A DNA stretch of 64,000 bases from NCBI RefSeq assembly GCF_000482865.1, contig NZ_KI519520.1, forward strand, positions 65,796-129,795. The letters are read 5' to 3'. Position numbers and translations under genes: made by a program. The notes below the pieces were generated by a model. It searched no databases. It saw nothing but the letters and a program-made list of their open reading frames with translations, and was not told the DNA's origin. Positions 36,601 through 48,791 of the stretch are shown here, in pieces. The DNA comes from Actinokineospora inagensis DSM 44258. Its GTDB lineage: Bacteria > Actinomycetota > Actinomycetes > Mycobacteriales > Pseudonocardiaceae. The stretch's first letter is position 1; every line of letters starts with the position of its first letter.

Positions 36601-39600
36601 GGACTTCGCCCAGTGGCCGCCGGTCGGCGCGGAGTCGGTGGACCCGGAGGCGGTATACGACCGCTTGGCCGCTGCGGGGCTTGTCTACGGTGAAGCGTTC
36701 CGGGCCATTCGATCGGTGTGGGTACGCGGCGCGGACGTGTTCGTCGACCTCGTCACCGAGGATCGCGGCTACCTTGTCCACCCTGCCTTGCTTGACGGTG
36801 CCCTCCAATCCGTTGCCGCCCAAGCAGGTACGGCTGAAGCAGGCGTTCCCTTCACCTGGACCGGTGTGACGGTCCAGACCACTGGCGCGGTCGAGTTGCG
36901 GGCCAAGGTGTCCCCGGTGGACGGCGGCATCAGCGTGGTCGCGGTCGATCCGGCGGGTGCGGTCGTCGTCTCGGTCGACCGGGTGATCACCCGACCGGCT
37001 CAGCGCACCGGCGTCGACACCCGCGACCTCTACACCGTCGACTGGGTCCCGGCCGCCGACACCCCGCTCCCGCCGCACACGGTCATCGAGCCGTCTGATG
37101 TGGACGACCTGCTGCCGCGACTCCAGGCGTTGCTCGCGGGGGACGACGTGGTGGTCATCCGCACCGACAACGCCGTCCGCGCGCTCCCCGGTGATGACGT
37201 CGACCCGGTCAAGGCCGCGATCTGGGGCCTGGGCCGATCCGCGCAGTCCGAGCACCCCGGCCGCGTCATCCTGGTGGATGGCGACCCGGCCAAGGCGACC
37301 GGCGACTCCCAGGTGGCCGTGCGCGGCGACACGCTGCTGGTACCACGACTGTCCGCTGTGGACCAGGGCTTGCGTGTTCCCGAAGGCCCGTGGCGGCTGG
37401 ATATTATCGAGCGCGGCACGGTGGACAACCTTGTCTTGGCGCCGGTCGAGCACCGCGAGCTGGCCGACCGCGAGGTCCGGATCGCGGTCAAGGCCGCTGG
37501 GCTGAACTTCCGGGACGTGCTCAACGCGCTCGGCATGTACCCGGGCGAGGTCGACCTGGGCGGTGAGACCGCCGGTGTCGTCACCGAAGTCGGCCCGGCC
37601 GTGACCCGGTTCCAGCCGGGCGACCGCGTTCTCGGCCTGGTCACCGGCGCGATCGGCCCGGAAGCGGTCACCGACGAACGCCTGCTTGTCGCCATGCCCG
37701 CCACCTGGTCGTTCGTCACCGCGGCCACCGTCCCGGTCGTTTTCGCCACCGCCTACTACGGACTGGTCGACCTCGCTGACCTCAAGGCGGGCGAATCCGT
37801 GCTGGTCCACGCCGCCGCCGGTGGAGTCGGCATGGCGGCCGTGCAGTTGGCGCGGCACCTGGGTGCCGAGGTCTACGGCACCGCGAGCCCGGCCAAGTGG
37901 CCCGCGACCGGCCTGGCCGACGAGCACCTGTCCTCGTCGCGTGATCTTGACTTCGCGGACAAGTTCCCGCAGGTGGACGTGGTTCTCAACGCACTCGCGG
38001 GCGAGTTCGTGGACGCCTCGCTGGGGTTGCTCAAGCCTGGCGGCCGGTTCGTCGAGATGGGCAAGACCGACGTCCGCACCGGGGTTCCCGGCTACCGCGC
38101 GTTCGACCTCGGCGAGGCGGGGCCCGACCGCATCGGCGAGATTCTGAATGTCCTCATGGGCCTCTTCGCCGCAGGCACCCTGACCCCGCTGCCGGTCCGC
38201 GCGTGGGACGTGCGGCGCGCGGCGGAGGCGTTCCGGTTCGTCGGGCAGGGCGGCCACATCGGCAAGGTCGTGCTCACCCTGCCCCGCGCCCTGGACCCCG
38301 ACGGCACCGTCCTGATCACCGGCGGCACCGGGGCGCTCGGGACCGCCCTCGCCCGGCACCTCGTCGACAACCACGGCATCGGCGACGTCATCCTGGTCAA
38401 CCGCTCCGGCCACGGTGACGTCCCGGGTGCGCGGGTCGCGGCCTGCGACATCACCGATCGGGACGCCCTCGCCGCGCTGGTCGGCGGAATCCCGAACCTC
38501 ACCGGCGTGTTCCACCTGGCGGGCGTGCTCGACGACGGTCTGGTCGAGTCGCTGACCCCGGACCGGGTACGCGCGGTGTTCGGCCCGAAAGCGCTTGCGG
38601 CCCAGTACCTGCACGAGCTGACCGACCCGGACGTCTTCGTCCTGTACTCGTCGATCTCCGGCACCTTCGGCAGCCCCGGCCAGGCCAACTACGCGGCGGC
38701 CAACGCCTACCTCGACGCCCTCGCCACCGCCCGGTACACCGCCGGGCTGCCCGCGCTGGCGCTGGCCTGGGGCGCTTGGCGCACCGAGGGCGGCATGCTC
38801 GGTTCGCTCGGTGCCGCCGAGGTCGACCGGATTGCCCGGTCCGGCTACCCGCCGCTGTCCGTCCGACACGGACTGTCGCTTCTGGACTCGGCGCTCGCCC
38901 TGCCCGGCCCGGTGGTCGTCCCGGTCACCCTGGACCGCCCGGTGCTGGCGGGCAAGCCGGTCCCGCCGCTGTTGACCGCGTTGATCCGCCCCAAGACCGG
39001 GCCTGCCGTCGACCCGACCCGCCTGGTCGACCTGGTGTGCGCGCAGACCGCCGCCGTTCTCGGGTTCCCGTCGGCCGCGTCGATCGACCCGGACCGGCCG
39101 TTCAAGGACCTCGGGTTCGACTCGCTGACCGCCGTCGAACTCCGCAACTCGCTCGCCCTCAAGATCGGCAAGCCGCTCCCGGCGAGCCTGGTCTTCGACC
39201 ACCCGACCCCGACCGCCGTCGCCGACCACCTGCGACGGTTGCTCGACGCCGCTCCCGCCAAACCCCGGCAGAAGGTCGAGACCACCGTCGGGGTGGACGA
39301 CCCGATCGCGATCGTCGGCATGGCCTGCCGGTTCCCCGGCGGTGCCAACACCCCCGAGGCGCTGTGGCAGTTGGTGCTCGACGAGGTCGACACCATCGGG
39401 GCCGTGCCCGGCGACCGTGGCTGGACCGAGCAGGCCTTCGTCGGCGGGTTCCTGGCTGACGCCGCCGACTTCGACGCCGCGTTCTTCTCGATCTCCCCGC
39501 GCGAGGCCCTGGCGATGGACCCGCAGCAACGCCTACTGCTGGAAACCGCCTGGGAGGCCGCCGAACGCGCGGGCATCGACCCGACGACGCTCAAGGGCAG

Positions 39601-42600
39601 CCGGACCGGTGTGTTCATCGGCACCGCCACCTCCGGGTACGGCATCGGCCACTTCGACATCCCCGAAGGGTCTCGCCCGCACGTGCTCACCGGCACCGCG
39701 ACCAGCGTGATCTCCGGCAGGCTCGCCTACGCCCTCGGCCTGGAAGGCCCCGCCGTCACCGTCGACACCGCCTGTTCGAGTAGCCTCGTCGCCCTGCACC
39801 TGGCTATCCAGGCGATGCGCAACGGCGAGTGCGACCTTGCGTTGGCCGGTGGCGCCACGGTGATGACCTCGCCGAGCATGTTCATCGACGCGGCCCAGGG
39901 CGGGGCGCTCGCCGGGGACGGCCGGTGCAAGGTCTTCGCCAAGAGCGCCGACGGCACGGGTTGGGGCGAAGGCGTCGGTATGCTGCTGGTCGAGCGGCTC
40001 TCGGACGCGGTCAGGCGCAACCACCCGGTGTTGGCACTGGTCAAGGGTTCGGCGGTCAACTCGGACGGCGCGTCCAACGGTCTCACCGCGCCGAACGGTC
40101 CCGCGCAGGAACGGGTGATCCGCCAAGCACTGGCCTCGGCCGGACTGCGACCGTCCGAAGTGGATGCCTTGGAAGCGCACGGAACCGGCACCGAGCTCGG
40201 TGACCCGATCGAGGCGCAGGCCGTCATCGCCACCTATGGCGCGGACCGGGCGAACCCGCTGCTGCTGGGCTCGGTGAAGACCAACATCGGGCACACGCAG
40301 TCCGCCGCCGGGGTCGCCGGAGTGATCAAGATGGTGCTGGCCCTGCGGCACGGGGTGCTGCCCCGGTCACTGCACATCGACGAACCCACCCCGCACGTGC
40401 CGTGGGACCGGGGCGTCCGGCTGCTGACCGAGCGGGTCGACTGGCCCGCCACCGGTCGCCCGCGCCGCGCCGCCGTGTCGTCGTTCGGTATGAGCGGCAC
40501 CAACGCGCACACCATCCTTGAACAAGCACCGGAAACCGCTGCTGCCGAGCAGTCCGGCGACGGTCCGTGGCTGCTCTCTGCCCGCTCCGCGCAAGCCCTT
40601 CGTGCTCAGGCGGCTCAGCTCCACGGCATCGACCCGAGCGGCGTCGCGTTCTCCCTGGCTCGCCGGACGCAGTTCGAACACCGAGCTGTCCTCTTAGGAC
40701 CTGACCACGCGGCCCAGCTCGCGGCCCTCGCTGATGACCTCCCGGCAGCCGGGTTGGTTCGCGGGGTTGTGACCCGGCCTGGCCGGACCGTGTTCGTCTT
40801 CCCGGGGCAGGGCACCCAATGGGCGGGCATGGCGGACGCGTTGCTGCGCGAGTCGCCGGTGTTCCGGGACAAGTTCCGCGAGTGCGCCGCCGCGCTGGGG
40901 CGGCATGTCGCCTTCTCGGTGGAGACGGCCCTGCTCAACGCCGACTTCGACCGGCTGGACGTGGTGCAGCCGGTGTTGTTCGCCGTCATGGTGGCGCTGG
41001 CGGAACTGTGGCGGGACCGGGGGATCGAGCCGGACGCGGTGGTCGGCCACTCGCAGGGCGAGATCGCGGCCGCCCACATCGCCGGAGCGCTGACCCTGGC
41101 CGACGCGGCGCTGATCATCGCCGAGCGGAGCAAGCTGCTGCTGCGGTTCGCGGGCCTGGGCGCGATGGCGGCGGTGTCGCTCTCGCACGACGAGGCCCTG
41201 GCCCGGATCGAGCGGTTCGACGGCAGGCTCACCATCGCCGCCGTCAACGGGGCCCGGTCCACCGCCGTCGCCGGGGACCACGAGGCGGTCGACGAGCTGA
41301 TCGCCGAGCTGGAGGCCGCCGAGATCCGGGTCCGCCGGGTGCGGATCAACGGGGCCGGGCACTCGCCGGTCGTCGACGCCGTCCGCGCCGAGGCCCTGCG
41401 AATCCTCGCCCCGGTGGTCCCGCGCGAGTCGACGGTCCCGTTCTACTCGACCGTCACCGGCGCCCGCCTCGACACCACCGAGCTGGACGCGCACTACTGG
41501 TTCGGCAACATGCGTCGCCCGGTCCGGTTCGAGAGCGCGACCCGGGCCCTGCTCGAAGACGGCCACGCCACGTTCATCGAGTGCTCCCCGCATCCTGTTC
41601 TGGCGGGCGGCATCAACGAAACGGCGGACGACTTCGGCGTCGACCCGGTGGTACTGGCCACATTACGCCGGGACGAGGGCGGTCTGGCGCGGTTCGCGCT
41701 GTCCGCCGCTGAGGCACACGTGCGGGGGATCAGTCCGACCTGGGAGTTCGCCGGGGCCCTGGTCGACCTGCCCACGTACCCGTTCCAGCGCTCCCGCTAC
41801 TGGCTGGAGCCGACCGAGGCGGGCTCCACCGCCGAGGACGCCAAGTTCTGGGCCGCCGTCGACCGTGGTGACGCCGACACCCTCGGCATCGATCCGGCCG
41901 CACTCCCCGCATTGGCCGCGTGGCGGGCGAAGACACGCGAAGAGTCCACTGTGGCCGATTGGTCCTACCGGGTGGTCTGGCGGCAGTTGAGTGCGCCGAA
42001 AACCGCGGAGCTGACCGGGGCGTGGGCGGTTGTCGCGTTTGGCCACCAGGCTGAGCTGGCCGCCCGGGTTGCGGCCCAGATCACCGCCGCAGGCGGCGAG
42101 CCGCACATCCTCCGGGCCGATGGCGCCTCGGAGATGTCGTTCGCGGGTACGGTTTCCCTGCTGGGCCTGGACAGCACGCCGGACCACGCCGCGACGTTGG
42201 ACCTGCTCAAGATGGACGGTCCACTGTGGCTGCTCACCAGCGGCGCCGTGTCGGTCGGCCGCACTGATCCGTTGGGTGATCCCGACCGGGCGCAGGTCTG
42301 GGGTCTCGGCTTGGTCGCGACCCTGGAGCGACCCACCCAGGTCGCCGGTCTCGTCGATCTGCCCGTCAACTTCGACGACCGGGCCATCGCGCGGGCACTC
42401 GCGGTGTTGGGCGGCGGCGAGGACCAGGTCGCCGTCCGCTCCTGGGGTGTGTTCGGGCGCCGGATGGTGCGCGCGGGCGAGTTGCCCGCCCAGCGCGACT
42501 GGCGTCCACAAGGGACAGTTCTGGTCACCGGCGGCACCGGCGCGCTGGGTGCCAGGGTCGCCCGGTGGCTGGTCGACCGTGGCGCCGAGAAGGTCATCCT

Positions 42601-45600
42601 GACCAGCAGGCGCGGGCTCGACGCGCCGGGCGCGCGGGACCTGGTCGACGAACTGGATGTCCTGGTCGTCGCCTGTGACGTGGCCGACCGGGACGCGGTG
42701 GCCGCGTTGCTGGCCGAGCACCCGGTCAACGCCGTCGTGCACGCGGCGGGGGTCGCCCAGTCGACGCCGGTCACCGAGACCACCGCCGAGGAACTGGCCG
42801 AGATCACCGCCGCCAAGGTCGCCGGGGCCGCGCACCTCGACGAGCTCGCGGGCGATGTCGACGCGTTCATCCTGTTCTCCTCGGGCGCCGCGACCTGGGG
42901 CGGCGCGGGCCAGGCCGCCTACGCCGCAGGGAACGCCTACCTCGACGCGCTCGCCCAGTACCGCCGCGCGCGGGGCCGACCGGCGACTTCCGTCGCGTGG
43001 GGTGGTTGGGCTGACGGCGGGATGGCCGACGCGGCCGCCGTCGCCGCGCTGGGCCGCCGTGGTCTGCGCCCGATGGACCCCGACCTCGCCCTGGTCGCGC
43101 TGGGTCGGGCGGTGGACGCGGACGTCACCTGCCTGACCGTCGCCGACATCGACTGGCCCCGGTTCGCCCCCGGCTACACCGCCGCCCGCCCCCGGCCGCT
43201 GATCGGCGAGATCCCCGAGGCACAGGTCGAGGAAGCCGCTGTCGAGAGCGACGAGCTGCGCGACCGGGTGCTCGCGTTGCCCGACGGCGACCGCGCGGAC
43301 CACCTGCTCGACCTCGTCCGCACCCAGGCCGCCGCCGCGCTCGGGTACACCGACACCACCGCCGTCGAACCCGACCGGGCCTTCCGCGACCTCGGGTTCG
43401 ACTCGCTGACCGCCGTTGATGTGCGCAACCGGCTCAGCGCTGCCACCGGTCGCCGCCTGTCCGCGACGATGGTGTTCGACTACCCGACTCCGCGCGCCCT
43501 CGCCGGTCACCTGCTCGCCGACGTCCTCGGCCTGACCGGCCCAGTCAGCCAGGTCACCGCGAGCGCGTCCGACGAGCCGATCGCGATCATCGGTATGAGC
43601 TGCCGCTACCCCGGCGGTGTCAACTCGCCGGAAGACCTGTGGCGACTGGTGCTGGCCGGGACCGACGCGGTCACGCCGTTCCCCGACGACCGTGGCTGGG
43701 ACCTCGACGCCCTCTACCACCCAGACCCGGACAACCCCGGCACCTCGTACGTCCGCGAGGGCGGTTTCGTCCTGGACGCCGGGCATTTTGACGCGGAGTT
43801 CTTCGGGATCAGCCCGCGCGAGGCGACCGCGACCGACCCGCAGCAGCGGATGCTGCTCGAAGCGACCTGGGAGGCGTTCGAGCGGGCCGGGATCGACCCT
43901 GGTACCCGGCGGGGAAGCCGGGCGGGCGTGTTCGTCGGTACGTCCTTTGTGGGCTATGGCATCGGCGCGCTCGCCCCCGGCAGCGACGCGGAAGGCTTCT
44001 TCCTCTCCGGGACGGGCACGGCGGCGGCGTCCGGGCGGGTGTCTTACACCTTCGGGCTTGAGGGGCCGGCGGTCACTGTGGACACCGCGTGCTCGTCATC
44101 GCTGGTGGCGATTCACCTTGCCGTGCAGGCGTTGCGGCGTGGGGAATGTGATCTCGCGGTGGCGGGTGGCGTGGCGGTGTTGCCGTCGCCGACCTCGTTC
44201 ACCGAGTTCAGCCGTCAGCGCGGGCTCGCGGCCGACGGCCGGTGCAAGCCGTTCGCGGCGGCCGCCGACGGGACCGGCTGGGGTGAGGGCGTCGGTGTGC
44301 TGCTCGTCCAGCGGCTGTCGGACGCGGTGCGCGACGGGCATCCGGTGCTGGCGGTCGTGAAGGGCAGCGCGATCAACCAGGACGGCGCCTCGAACGGCCT
44401 GACCGCGCCCAACGGGCCGTCGCAGCAGCGGGTCATCCGGGCGGCCTTGGCCGATGCCGGGCTGCGACCGTCTGATGTGGACATCGTGGAGGCGCACGGA
44501 ACCGGGACGACGTTGGGCGACCCGATCGAGGCCCAAGCGGTCATCGCCACCTATGGGCAGGAACGGGAACACCCGCTGCTGCTCGGCTCGGTCAAGTCGA
44601 ACATCGGGCACACCCAGTCGGCCTCCGGTGTCGCCGGGGTGATCAAGACCGTGCTGGCGTTGCGGCACGGGATCGTGCCGAAGACCCTGCACGTCGACGA
44701 ACCCACCCCGCATGTCGACTGGGCCGAGGGCTCAGTCGAGCTGGTCTCGGAGACGGCCCCCTGGCCTGCGGTGGACCGGGTGCGACGCGCGGGCGTGTCG
44801 TCATTCGGCGGCAGCGGGACGAACGCGCACCTCGTGCTGGAGCAGTACACCGCCCAGATGCCCGAACCTGCGGAGACTTCCTCGCCGGTGCCGTGGGTGA
44901 TCTCCGGCCGGACCGACGACGCTCTGCGCGACCAAGCGGCGAAACTGCGTGACTACCTGGTCGAACGCAAACCCGCACCGGCCGACGTGGCGTACTCGCT
45001 GGCCACCACTCGCGCCCGGTTCGACCACCGCGCAGCCTTCATCGCCGCCGACCTGGATTCCGCTGTGTCCGCTTTGGATGATGTGGCCGTTCGGGGGGTC
45101 GCGCGGACCGGGAAGACCGCGTTCGTGTTCCCCGGGCAGGGTTCGCAGTGGGTGGGGATGGCGGTCGAGCTGCTGGCGACCAGCGAGGTGTTCGCCGCCG
45201 AGCTGCACGCCTGCGCCGAGGCCATCGCCCCGCACGTCGACTGGAACCCGCTGGACGTCCTGACCAGCGGCGATGGTCTGGACCGGGTCGATGTCGTGCA
45301 ACCGGTGCTGTTCGCGGTCATGGTGTCGCTGGCAGCGCTGTGGCGGTCACACGGGGTCGAGCCGGACGCGGTGGTCGGCCACTCGCAGGGTGAGATCGCC
45401 GCCGCGTACGTCGCGGGCGCGCTCACATTGGACGACGCGGCCAAGGTCGTGGCGCTACGGGCGAAGGCGATCACGGCGCTGGCCGGACACGGCGGCATGG
45501 TGTCGGTGTCCTTGCCGGTCGAGCAGGTGCGGGATCGGCTGAGCCGCTATGCGGGGATCTCCGTCGCGGCCGTCAACGGGCCCGCAACCGTGGTGGTCGC

Positions 45601-48600
45601 CGGTGAGGTCGACGTCTTCTTGGCCGACTGCGAAGCGGAAGGTTTGCGGGCCAAGCGAATCCCAGTGGACTACGCCTCCCACTCGCCGCAAGTCGAGCGG
45701 ATCGCCAACGACCTGCGGCGCCTGCTCGCTGATATCAACCCGCGTGCCTCCCGGGTCCCGTTCCGTTCCACGGTCACCGGCGATTGGCTGGACACGACCA
45801 CATTGGACGGCGAGTACTGGTACCGGAACCTGCGGCAGACCGTCGAGTTCGAGTCCGCAACCCGCGCGTTGGCCGATCAGGGCTACCGGTTCTTCGTCGA
45901 GGTCAGCCCACACCCGGTGCTGATCCCGGCCATCAGCGAGACGGTGGACGCCGTCGCGGTCGGCACCCTGCGCCGGGACGAGGGCGGTCTGCCGCGTTTC
46001 CTGGAGTCCGCCGCCGAGCTGCACGTCCACGGTGGACCGGTCGACCTGCGGGCGGCGTTCGACGGGCTCCCGGTGCGGGCCATCGAGTTGCCCACCTACG
46101 CGTTCCAACGGCAGCGGTACTGGCTGGAGCTGGTTTCCGCCGGGCTGGGCGATGTCGCCGCCGCCGGCCTGACCGCCGCCGACCACCCGCTGCTCGGGGC
46201 CGCCGTGCCGCTGGCCGCAGGCGACGGGCTGGTGCTCACCGGTCGGATCTCGCCGCGCACCCACCCGTGGTTGGCCGACCACTCGGTTCTCGGCACGATC
46301 CTGTTGCCCGGCACGGCATTCGTCGAACTCGCCGCGCACGCGGGCGCCCAGGTCGACACCTCGCGCGTCGCTGAGTTGACCCTGGGCACACCGCTGGTTC
46401 TCGGCGAGCAGGACGCGGTATCGTTGCAGGTCAAGGTCGGTGGGCCGGACGGCGCCGGTCGACGCGAGATCTCGATCCACTCCAGCGCCGACGGCACCAC
46501 CTGGACCAAGCACGCCACCGGCACCCTCGCCCCCGCCGCGCCACTTGGTCTCGACTGGACCGTGAGCGGCGAACCCGTTGACCTGAGCGGGTTCTACGGC
46601 GGCATCGCCGATCTCGGCTACGGCTACGGTCCGGCCTTCCAGGGGCTCACGGCCGCTTGGCGCGCGGACGGTGTGGTGTTCGCCGAAGTCCGGTTGCCGG
46701 AGGACCTGCCGTCGACCGGGTTCGCGGTGCACCCCGCGCTGCTCGACGCCGCCCTGCACGGCATCGGCCTGCTCCGCGAAGGCACCGACCGCCCGGCCGA
46801 ACTGCCGTTCTCCTGGAACGGCGTGACCGTGATTCCCACCAATGCCAAAGTCCTGCGCGCTCGCATCACCGAGTCCGACGCTGGTGTCGAACTCCAGGTC
46901 ACCGACGAAAGCGGCAATCCGGTCGCGCACGTCGAGGCGTTGGTGGCCCGGCCGATCGGCGCCGAGCTGTCGACCGCGCGCCGGGGCATCGCCGACGCCC
47001 TCTTCCGGCTCGACTGGTCCACTCCGATCACCCTCGGCGACCCCGGCACGTCCCGGTGGACTCTGCTCGGCCCGGACCCGCTCGGCCTCGGTTCGGCGCT
47101 CGCCCTGGGTGGCAATCAGGTGATCACCCACGCTGACCTGGACCAACTGCTCGAAAATGAGGTTGGTGATGCCACTGTTGCCCAGTTCATCGCCGACGAG
47201 GCCGACGAGTCACCGGAACGGGCCACGACGAGAGCACTGGACCTGGTGCGGGCGTGGCTCTCCGACGAGCGGGTGGCGGCGGTACCGCTGATCATTGTCA
47301 CCCGCGGCGCGGTCGCCGTCACCGATGGGGAATCACCGGATCTGATCGCGGCACCGGTATGGGGGTTGCTGCGGTCGGCCCAATCCGAGCACCCGGACCG
47401 GTTCTGGCTGGTGGACGTCGACCAACCCGGGTTGGTCGCGGCGGCCGTCTCCGCCGGGGAGCCGCAGATCGCGGTCCGTGGCGCGCGGGCGTTCGCCCCC
47501 CGGCTGGTCCGGCACCCGATCACCGACGGCGACCCCGGCCTGACCGGGACCGTGCTGGTCACCGGCGCGACCGGGACCCTGGGCGCGGCTTTGGCCCGGC
47601 ACCTCGTCACCGCCCACGGTGTCCAGGACCTGTTGCTCACCAGTCGTTCTGGGCCGCAGGCGGCCGGCGCGGACGAGTTGGTCGCCGACCTCACCGACCT
47701 CGGCGCGCGAGTGCGACTGGTCGCGTGCGATGTCGCCGACCGGGACGCCGTCGTCGAACTGCTGGCCGCCAACCGGGTCGACGCGGTAGTCCACACGGCG
47801 GCCGTGCTCGACGACGGTGTGCTCACCGCGCTCACCCCCGACCGGGTCGCCAAGGTGCTGGCTCCGAAGGTGCGGGGCGCGCTCAACCTGCACGAACTCA
47901 CGTCCGACCTGTCCGCGTTCATCCTGTTCTCCTCGGCGGCGGGCGTGTTCGGCGGCGCGGGTCAGGCGAACTACGCCGCTGCCAACGTCTTCCTCGACGC
48001 CCTCGCCCAACACCGCCGCGCCCAAGGGCTTCCGGGCGTGTCGCTGGCCTGGGGACCGTGGGCGGAACGCACCGGGATGACCGGTGAGCTCACCGACGCC
48101 GACGTGCGGCGGGTCATGCGGTCCGGCCTCGGCCAACTGTCCACGGAGGACGGTATGGCGCTGTTCTCCGCGGCGAGCGGGGCCGGCGCCGCCGCGCTGG
48201 TGCCGATGGCGTTCAACCCGGGCGCGCTGCGCGGTCGTGGCGCGGTGCCGCCGGTGCTGCGGTCGCTGGTCCGGGTCGACACCCGGGCCGTGGCCGACGT
48301 GCGGGCCAGGATCGACGCTGCCCCCGAGGCCGATCGCGGCCGGATTCTGCTCGACCTGGTCCGTGGCCAGGTCGCCGCCGTCCTCGGCTACCCGGACGCC
48401 GCCGCGGTCGCCCCCGACCGGGGATTCCTCGACCTCGGCCTCGACTCGCTGACCGGCGTCGAACTGCGCAACCGGCTCGCCGCCGCCACTGCCCTGCGCC
48501 TACCCGCGACGCTGGTGTTCGACCACCCGTCCGCCGGTGCGGTCGCCGACTTCCTGCGCGGCGAGTTGGGTCCACGTTCGGCGGGTGAAGCGGTCCTCGC

Positions 48601-48781
48601 CGAGCTGACCCGGCTGGAGTTGTCCTTGGGCGGGGTCCAGGACGGCGATCGGGAGCGGGTCGCCGCCCGGCTGCGCGCGCTGGCGGCCCGCTGGGACGCC
48701 CCAGCCGCCGGTGCCGACCTCGCGGGCGCGTCGGCCGAGGAGATCTTCGACCTGCTCGACAGCGAGTTCGAGAAGTCCTGA
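33689..48781 (+). CDS. Type I modular polyketide synthase 1 (modules 1-3)
   Basis: A 5030-residue PKS. N-terminal coiled-coil docking region ([21 protein letters not shown]) implies an upstream partner; there is no loading domain. Module 1: KS (Cys200), malonyl AT (GHSIGE ~617, HAFH), DH ([10 protein letters not shown] ~889), ER ([11 protein letters not shown] ~1373), KR with LDD (B-type), ACP (Ser1812). Module 2: KS, AT with GHSQGE (Ser2455) and GAGH at 2555-2558, KR without LDD and with Trp (ATWGG, A1-type), ACP ~3234. Module 3: KS, methylmalonyl AT (GHSQGE, YASH), DH ([10 protein letters not shown] ~4197), KR with LDD (B-type), ACP ~4915. All KR Lys/Ser/Tyr and DH His/Asp residues are present. 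C-terminal docking end [17 protein letters not shown] at 33689 after GAGAGG. PKS 2 starts 10 bp after its stop. Confidence 0.95.
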   Translation: MADKETLRDYLKLVTADLRQTKARLREVEEGAREPIAIVGMACHYPGDVRSPDDLWRLVAEGRDGVTEFPADRGWDVRFSDDPDVPGTSYVRHGGFVADAAEFDPAFFGISPREALAMDPQQRLLLRASWEALERAGIDPEALRGSRTGVFTGTNDQSYLSLLVGDPQGTEGYLLTGGATAVASGRVAYVLGLEGPAVTIDTACSSSLVAMHLAAQSLRSGESTLALAGGVTVMATAGVFTEFSRQRGLAADGRCKSFADAADGTGWAEGVGVVVLERLADARRNGHRVLALLKGSAVNSDGASNGLTAPNGPSQQRVILSALASAGLGPSDVDAVEGHGTGTVLGDPIEAQALLATYGQGRTEPLWLGSVKSNIGHTQSAAGVAGVIKVVQALLAGVLPPTLHVDEPSREVDWAGGAVSLLTGARPWPRGGRVRRAGVSSFGVSGTNAHLIIEEAPAVEDEPGPVFPAEAPLVLSARSQAALRELAGELLVVDGSATDIAWTLSGRACMEHRAVAFGPDDLRALADGSSVLHGQQPGELAFLFTGQGAQRVGMGDGLRVFPVFAAAHDEVMARLTGFDLRTEAIDQTANAQVGLFALEVALFRLLESWGVRPGVLIGHSIGELAAAHVAGVLSLDDACVLVAARARLMQALPTGGAMLAVEADENEIPAALDLAAVNGPRSLVVSGVGDLVDEWEQRWRAEGKRVKRLTVSHAFHSRLMEPMLDEFGRVASGLTFQPPRIPIEAAGDVTTPDYWVRQVRDTVRFAAAVERADATHYLELGPDGVLSALVDGTPALRAGRDEPNTLLRALAALHVNGIGVDWRAVLGGGRLVDLPTYPFARERYWPRPGVSAGLGTTGHPLLTGSVEVPGGRLFTARLDLTARPWLADHVVHGQVVLPGTAYVEMALFAGRTIGIPGLAELVLENPIVLEGPLDLRLNVDDEGTFTVHTRLDDDWVQNATGRLAEADPVEADFAQWPPVGAESVDPEAVYDRLAAAGLVYGEAFRAIRSVWVRGADVFVDLVTEDRGYLVHPALLDGALQSVAAQAGTAEAGVPFTWTGVTVQTTGAVELRAKVSPVDGGISVVAVDPAGAVVVSVDRVITRPAQRTGVDTRDLYTVDWVPAADTPLPPHTVIEPSDVDDLLPRLQALLAGDDVVVIRTDNAVRALPGDDVDPVKAAIWGLGRSAQSEHPGRVILVDGDPAKATGDSQVAVRGDTLLVPRLSAVDQGLRVPEGPWRLDIIERGTVDNLVLAPVEHRELADREVRIAVKAAGLNFRDVLNALGMYPGEVDLGGETAGVVTEVGPAVTRFQPGDRVLGLVTGAIGPEAVTDERLLVAMPATWSFVTAATVPVVFATAYYGLVDLADLKAGESVLVHAAAGGVGMAAVQLARHLGAEVYGTASPAKWPATGLADEHLSSSRDLDFADKFPQVDVVLNALAGEFVDASLGLLKPGGRFVEMGKTDVRTGVPGYRAFDLGEAGPDRIGEILNVLMGLFAAGTLTPLPVRAWDVRRAAEAFRFVGQGGHIGKVVLTLPRALDPDGTVLITGGTGALGTALARHLVDNHGIGDVILVNRSGHGDVPGARVAACDITDRDALAALVGGIPNLTGVFHLAGVLDDGLVESLTPDRVRAVFGPKALAAQYLHELTDPDVFVLYSSISGTFGSPGQANYAAANAYLDALATARYTAGLPALALAWGAWRTEGGMLGSLGAAEVDRIARSGYPPLSVRHGLSLLDSALALPGPVVVPVTLDRPVLAGKPVPPLLTALIRPKTGPAVDPTRLVDLVCAQTAAVLGFPSAASIDPDRPFKDLGFDSLTAVELRNSLALKIGKPLPASLVFDHPTPTAVADHLRRLLDAAPAKPRQKVETTVGVDDPIAIVGMACRFPGGANTPEALWQLVLDEVDTIGAVPGDRGWTEQAFVGGFLADAADFDAAFFSISPREALAMDPQQRLLLETAWEAAERAGIDPTTLKGSRTGVFIGTATSGYGIGHFDIPEGSRPHVLTGTATSVISGRLAYALGLEGPAVTVDTACSSSLVALHLAIQAMRNGECDLALAGGATVMTSPSMFIDAAQGGALAGDGRCKVFAKSADGTGWGEGVGMLLVERLSDAVRRNHPVLALVKGSAVNSDGASNGLTAPNGPAQERVIRQALASAGLRPSEVDALEAHGTGTELGDPIEAQAVIATYGADRANPLLLGSVKTNIGHTQSAAGVAGVIKMVLALRHGVLPRSLHIDEPTPHVPWDRGVRLLTERVDWPATGRPRRAAVSSFGMSGTNAHTILEQAPETAAAEQSGDGPWLLSARSAQALRAQAAQLHGIDPSGVAFSLARRTQFEHRAVLLGPDHAAQLAALADDLPAAGLVRGVVTRPGRTVFVFPGQGTQWAGMADALLRESPVFRDKFRECAAALGRHVAFSVETALLNADFDRLDVVQPVLFAVMVALAELWRDRGIEPDAVVGHSQGEIAAAHIAGALTLADAALIIAERSKLLLRFAGLGAMAAVSLSHDEALARIERFDGRLTIAAVNGARSTAVAGDHEAVDELIAELEAAEIRVRRVRINGAGHSPVVDAVRAEALRILAPVVPRESTVPFYSTVTGARLDTTELDAHYWFGNMRRPVRFESATRALLEDGHATFIECSPHPVLAGGINETADDFGVDPVVLATLRRDEGGLARFALSAAEAHVRGISPTWEFAGALVDLPTYPFQRSRYWLEPTEAGSTAEDAKFWAAVDRGDADTLGIDPAALPALAAWRAKTREESTVADWSYRVVWRQLSAPKTAELTGAWAVVAFGHQAELAARVAAQITAAGGEPHILRADGASEMSFAGTVSLLGLDSTPDHAATLDLLKMDGPLWLLTSGAVSVGRTDPLGDPDRAQVWGLGLVATLERPTQVAGLVDLPVNFDDRAIARALAVLGGGEDQVAVRSWGVFGRRMVRAGELPAQRDWRPQGTVLVTGGTGALGARVARWLVDRGAEKVILTSRRGLDAPGARDLVDELDVLVVACDVADRDAVAALLAEHPVNAVVHAAGVAQSTPVTETTAEELAEITAAKVAGAAHLDELAGDVDAFILFSSGAATWGGAGQAAYAAGNAYLDALAQYRRARGRPATSVAWGGWADGGMADAAAVAALGRRGLRPMDPDLALVALGRAVDADVTCLTVADIDWPRFAPGYTAARPRPLIGEIPEAQVEEAAVESDELRDRVLALPDGDRADHLLDLVRTQAAAALGYTDTTAVEPDRAFRDLGFDSLTAVDVRNRLSAATGRRLSATMVFDYPTPRALAGHLLADVLGLTGPVSQVTASASDEPIAIIGMSCRYPGGVNSPEDLWRLVLAGTDAVTPFPDDRGWDLDALYHPDPDNPGTSYVREGGFVLDAGHFDAEFFGISPREATATDPQQRMLLEATWEAFERAGIDPGTRRGSRAGVFVGTSFVGYGIGALAPGSDAEGFFLSGTGTAAASGRVSYTFGLEGPAVTVDTACSSSLVAIHLAVQALRRGECDLAVAGGVAVLPSPTSFTEFSRQRGLAADGRCKPFAAAADGTGWGEGVGVLLVQRLSDAVRDGHPVLAVVKGSAINQDGASNGLTAPNGPSQQRVIRAALADAGLRPSDVDIVEAHGTGTTLGDPIEAQAVIATYGQEREHPLLLGSVKSNIGHTQSASGVAGVIKTVLALRHGIVPKTLHVDEPTPHVDWAEGSVELVSETAPWPAVDRVRRAGVSSFGGSGTNAHLVLEQYTAQMPEPAETSSPVPWVISGRTDDALRDQAAKLRDYLVERKPAPADVAYSLATTRARFDHRAAFIAADLDSAVSALDDVAVRGVARTGKTAFVFPGQGSQWVGMAVELLATSEVFAAELHACAEAIAPHVDWNPLDVLTSGDGLDRVDVVQPVLFAVMVSLAALWRSHGVEPDAVVGHSQGEIAAAYVAGALTLDDAAKVVALRAKAITALAGHGGMVSVSLPVEQVRDRLSRYAGISVAAVNGPATVVVAGEVDVFLADCEAEGLRAKRIPVDYASHSPQVERIANDLRRLLADINPRASRVPFRSTVTGDWLDTTTLDGEYWYRNLRQTVEFESATRALADQGYRFFVEVSPHPVLIPAISETVDAVAVGTLRRDEGGLPRFLESAAELHVHGGPVDLRAAFDGLPVRAIELPTYAFQRQRYWLELVSAGLGDVAAAGLTAADHPLLGAAVPLAAGDGLVLTGRISPRTHPWLADHSVLGTILLPGTAFVELAAHAGAQVDTSRVAELTLGTPLVLGEQDAVSLQVKVGGPDGAGRREISIHSSADGTTWTKHATGTLAPAAPLGLDWTVSGEPVDLSGFYGGIADLGYGYGPAFQGLTAAWRADGVVFAEVRLPEDLPSTGFAVHPALLDAALHGIGLLREGTDRPAELPFSWNGVTVIPTNAKVLRARITESDAGVELQVTDESGNPVAHVEALVARPIGAELSTARRGIADALFRLDWSTPITLGDPGTSRWTLLGPDPLGLGSALALGGNQVITHADLDQLLENEVGDATVAQFIADEADESPERATTRALDLVRAWLSDERVAAVPLIIVTRGAVAVTDGESPDLIAAPVWGLLRSAQSEHPDRFWLVDVDQPGLVAAAVSAGEPQIAVRGARAFAPRLVRHPITDGDPGLTGTVLVTGATGTLGAALARHLVTAHGVQDLLLTSRSGPQAAGADELVADLTDLGARVRLVACDVADRDAVVELLAANRVDAVVHTAAVLDDGVLTALTPDRVAKVLAPKVRGALNLHELTSDLSAFILFSSAAGVFGGAGQANYAAANVFLDALAQHRRAQGLPGVSLAWGPWAERTGMTGELTDADVRRVMRSGLGQLSTEDGMALFSAASGAGAAALVPMAFNPGALRGRGAVPPVLRSLVRVDTRAVADVRARIDAAPEADRGRILLDLVRGQVAAVLGYPDAAAVAPDRGFLDLGLDSLTGVELRNRLAAATALRLPATLVFDHPSAGAVADFLRGELGPRSAGEAVLAELTRLELSLGGVQDGDRERVAARLRALAARWDAPAAGADLAGASAEEIFDLLDSEFEKS

Positions 48782-48791
48782 GAGGACGGTC

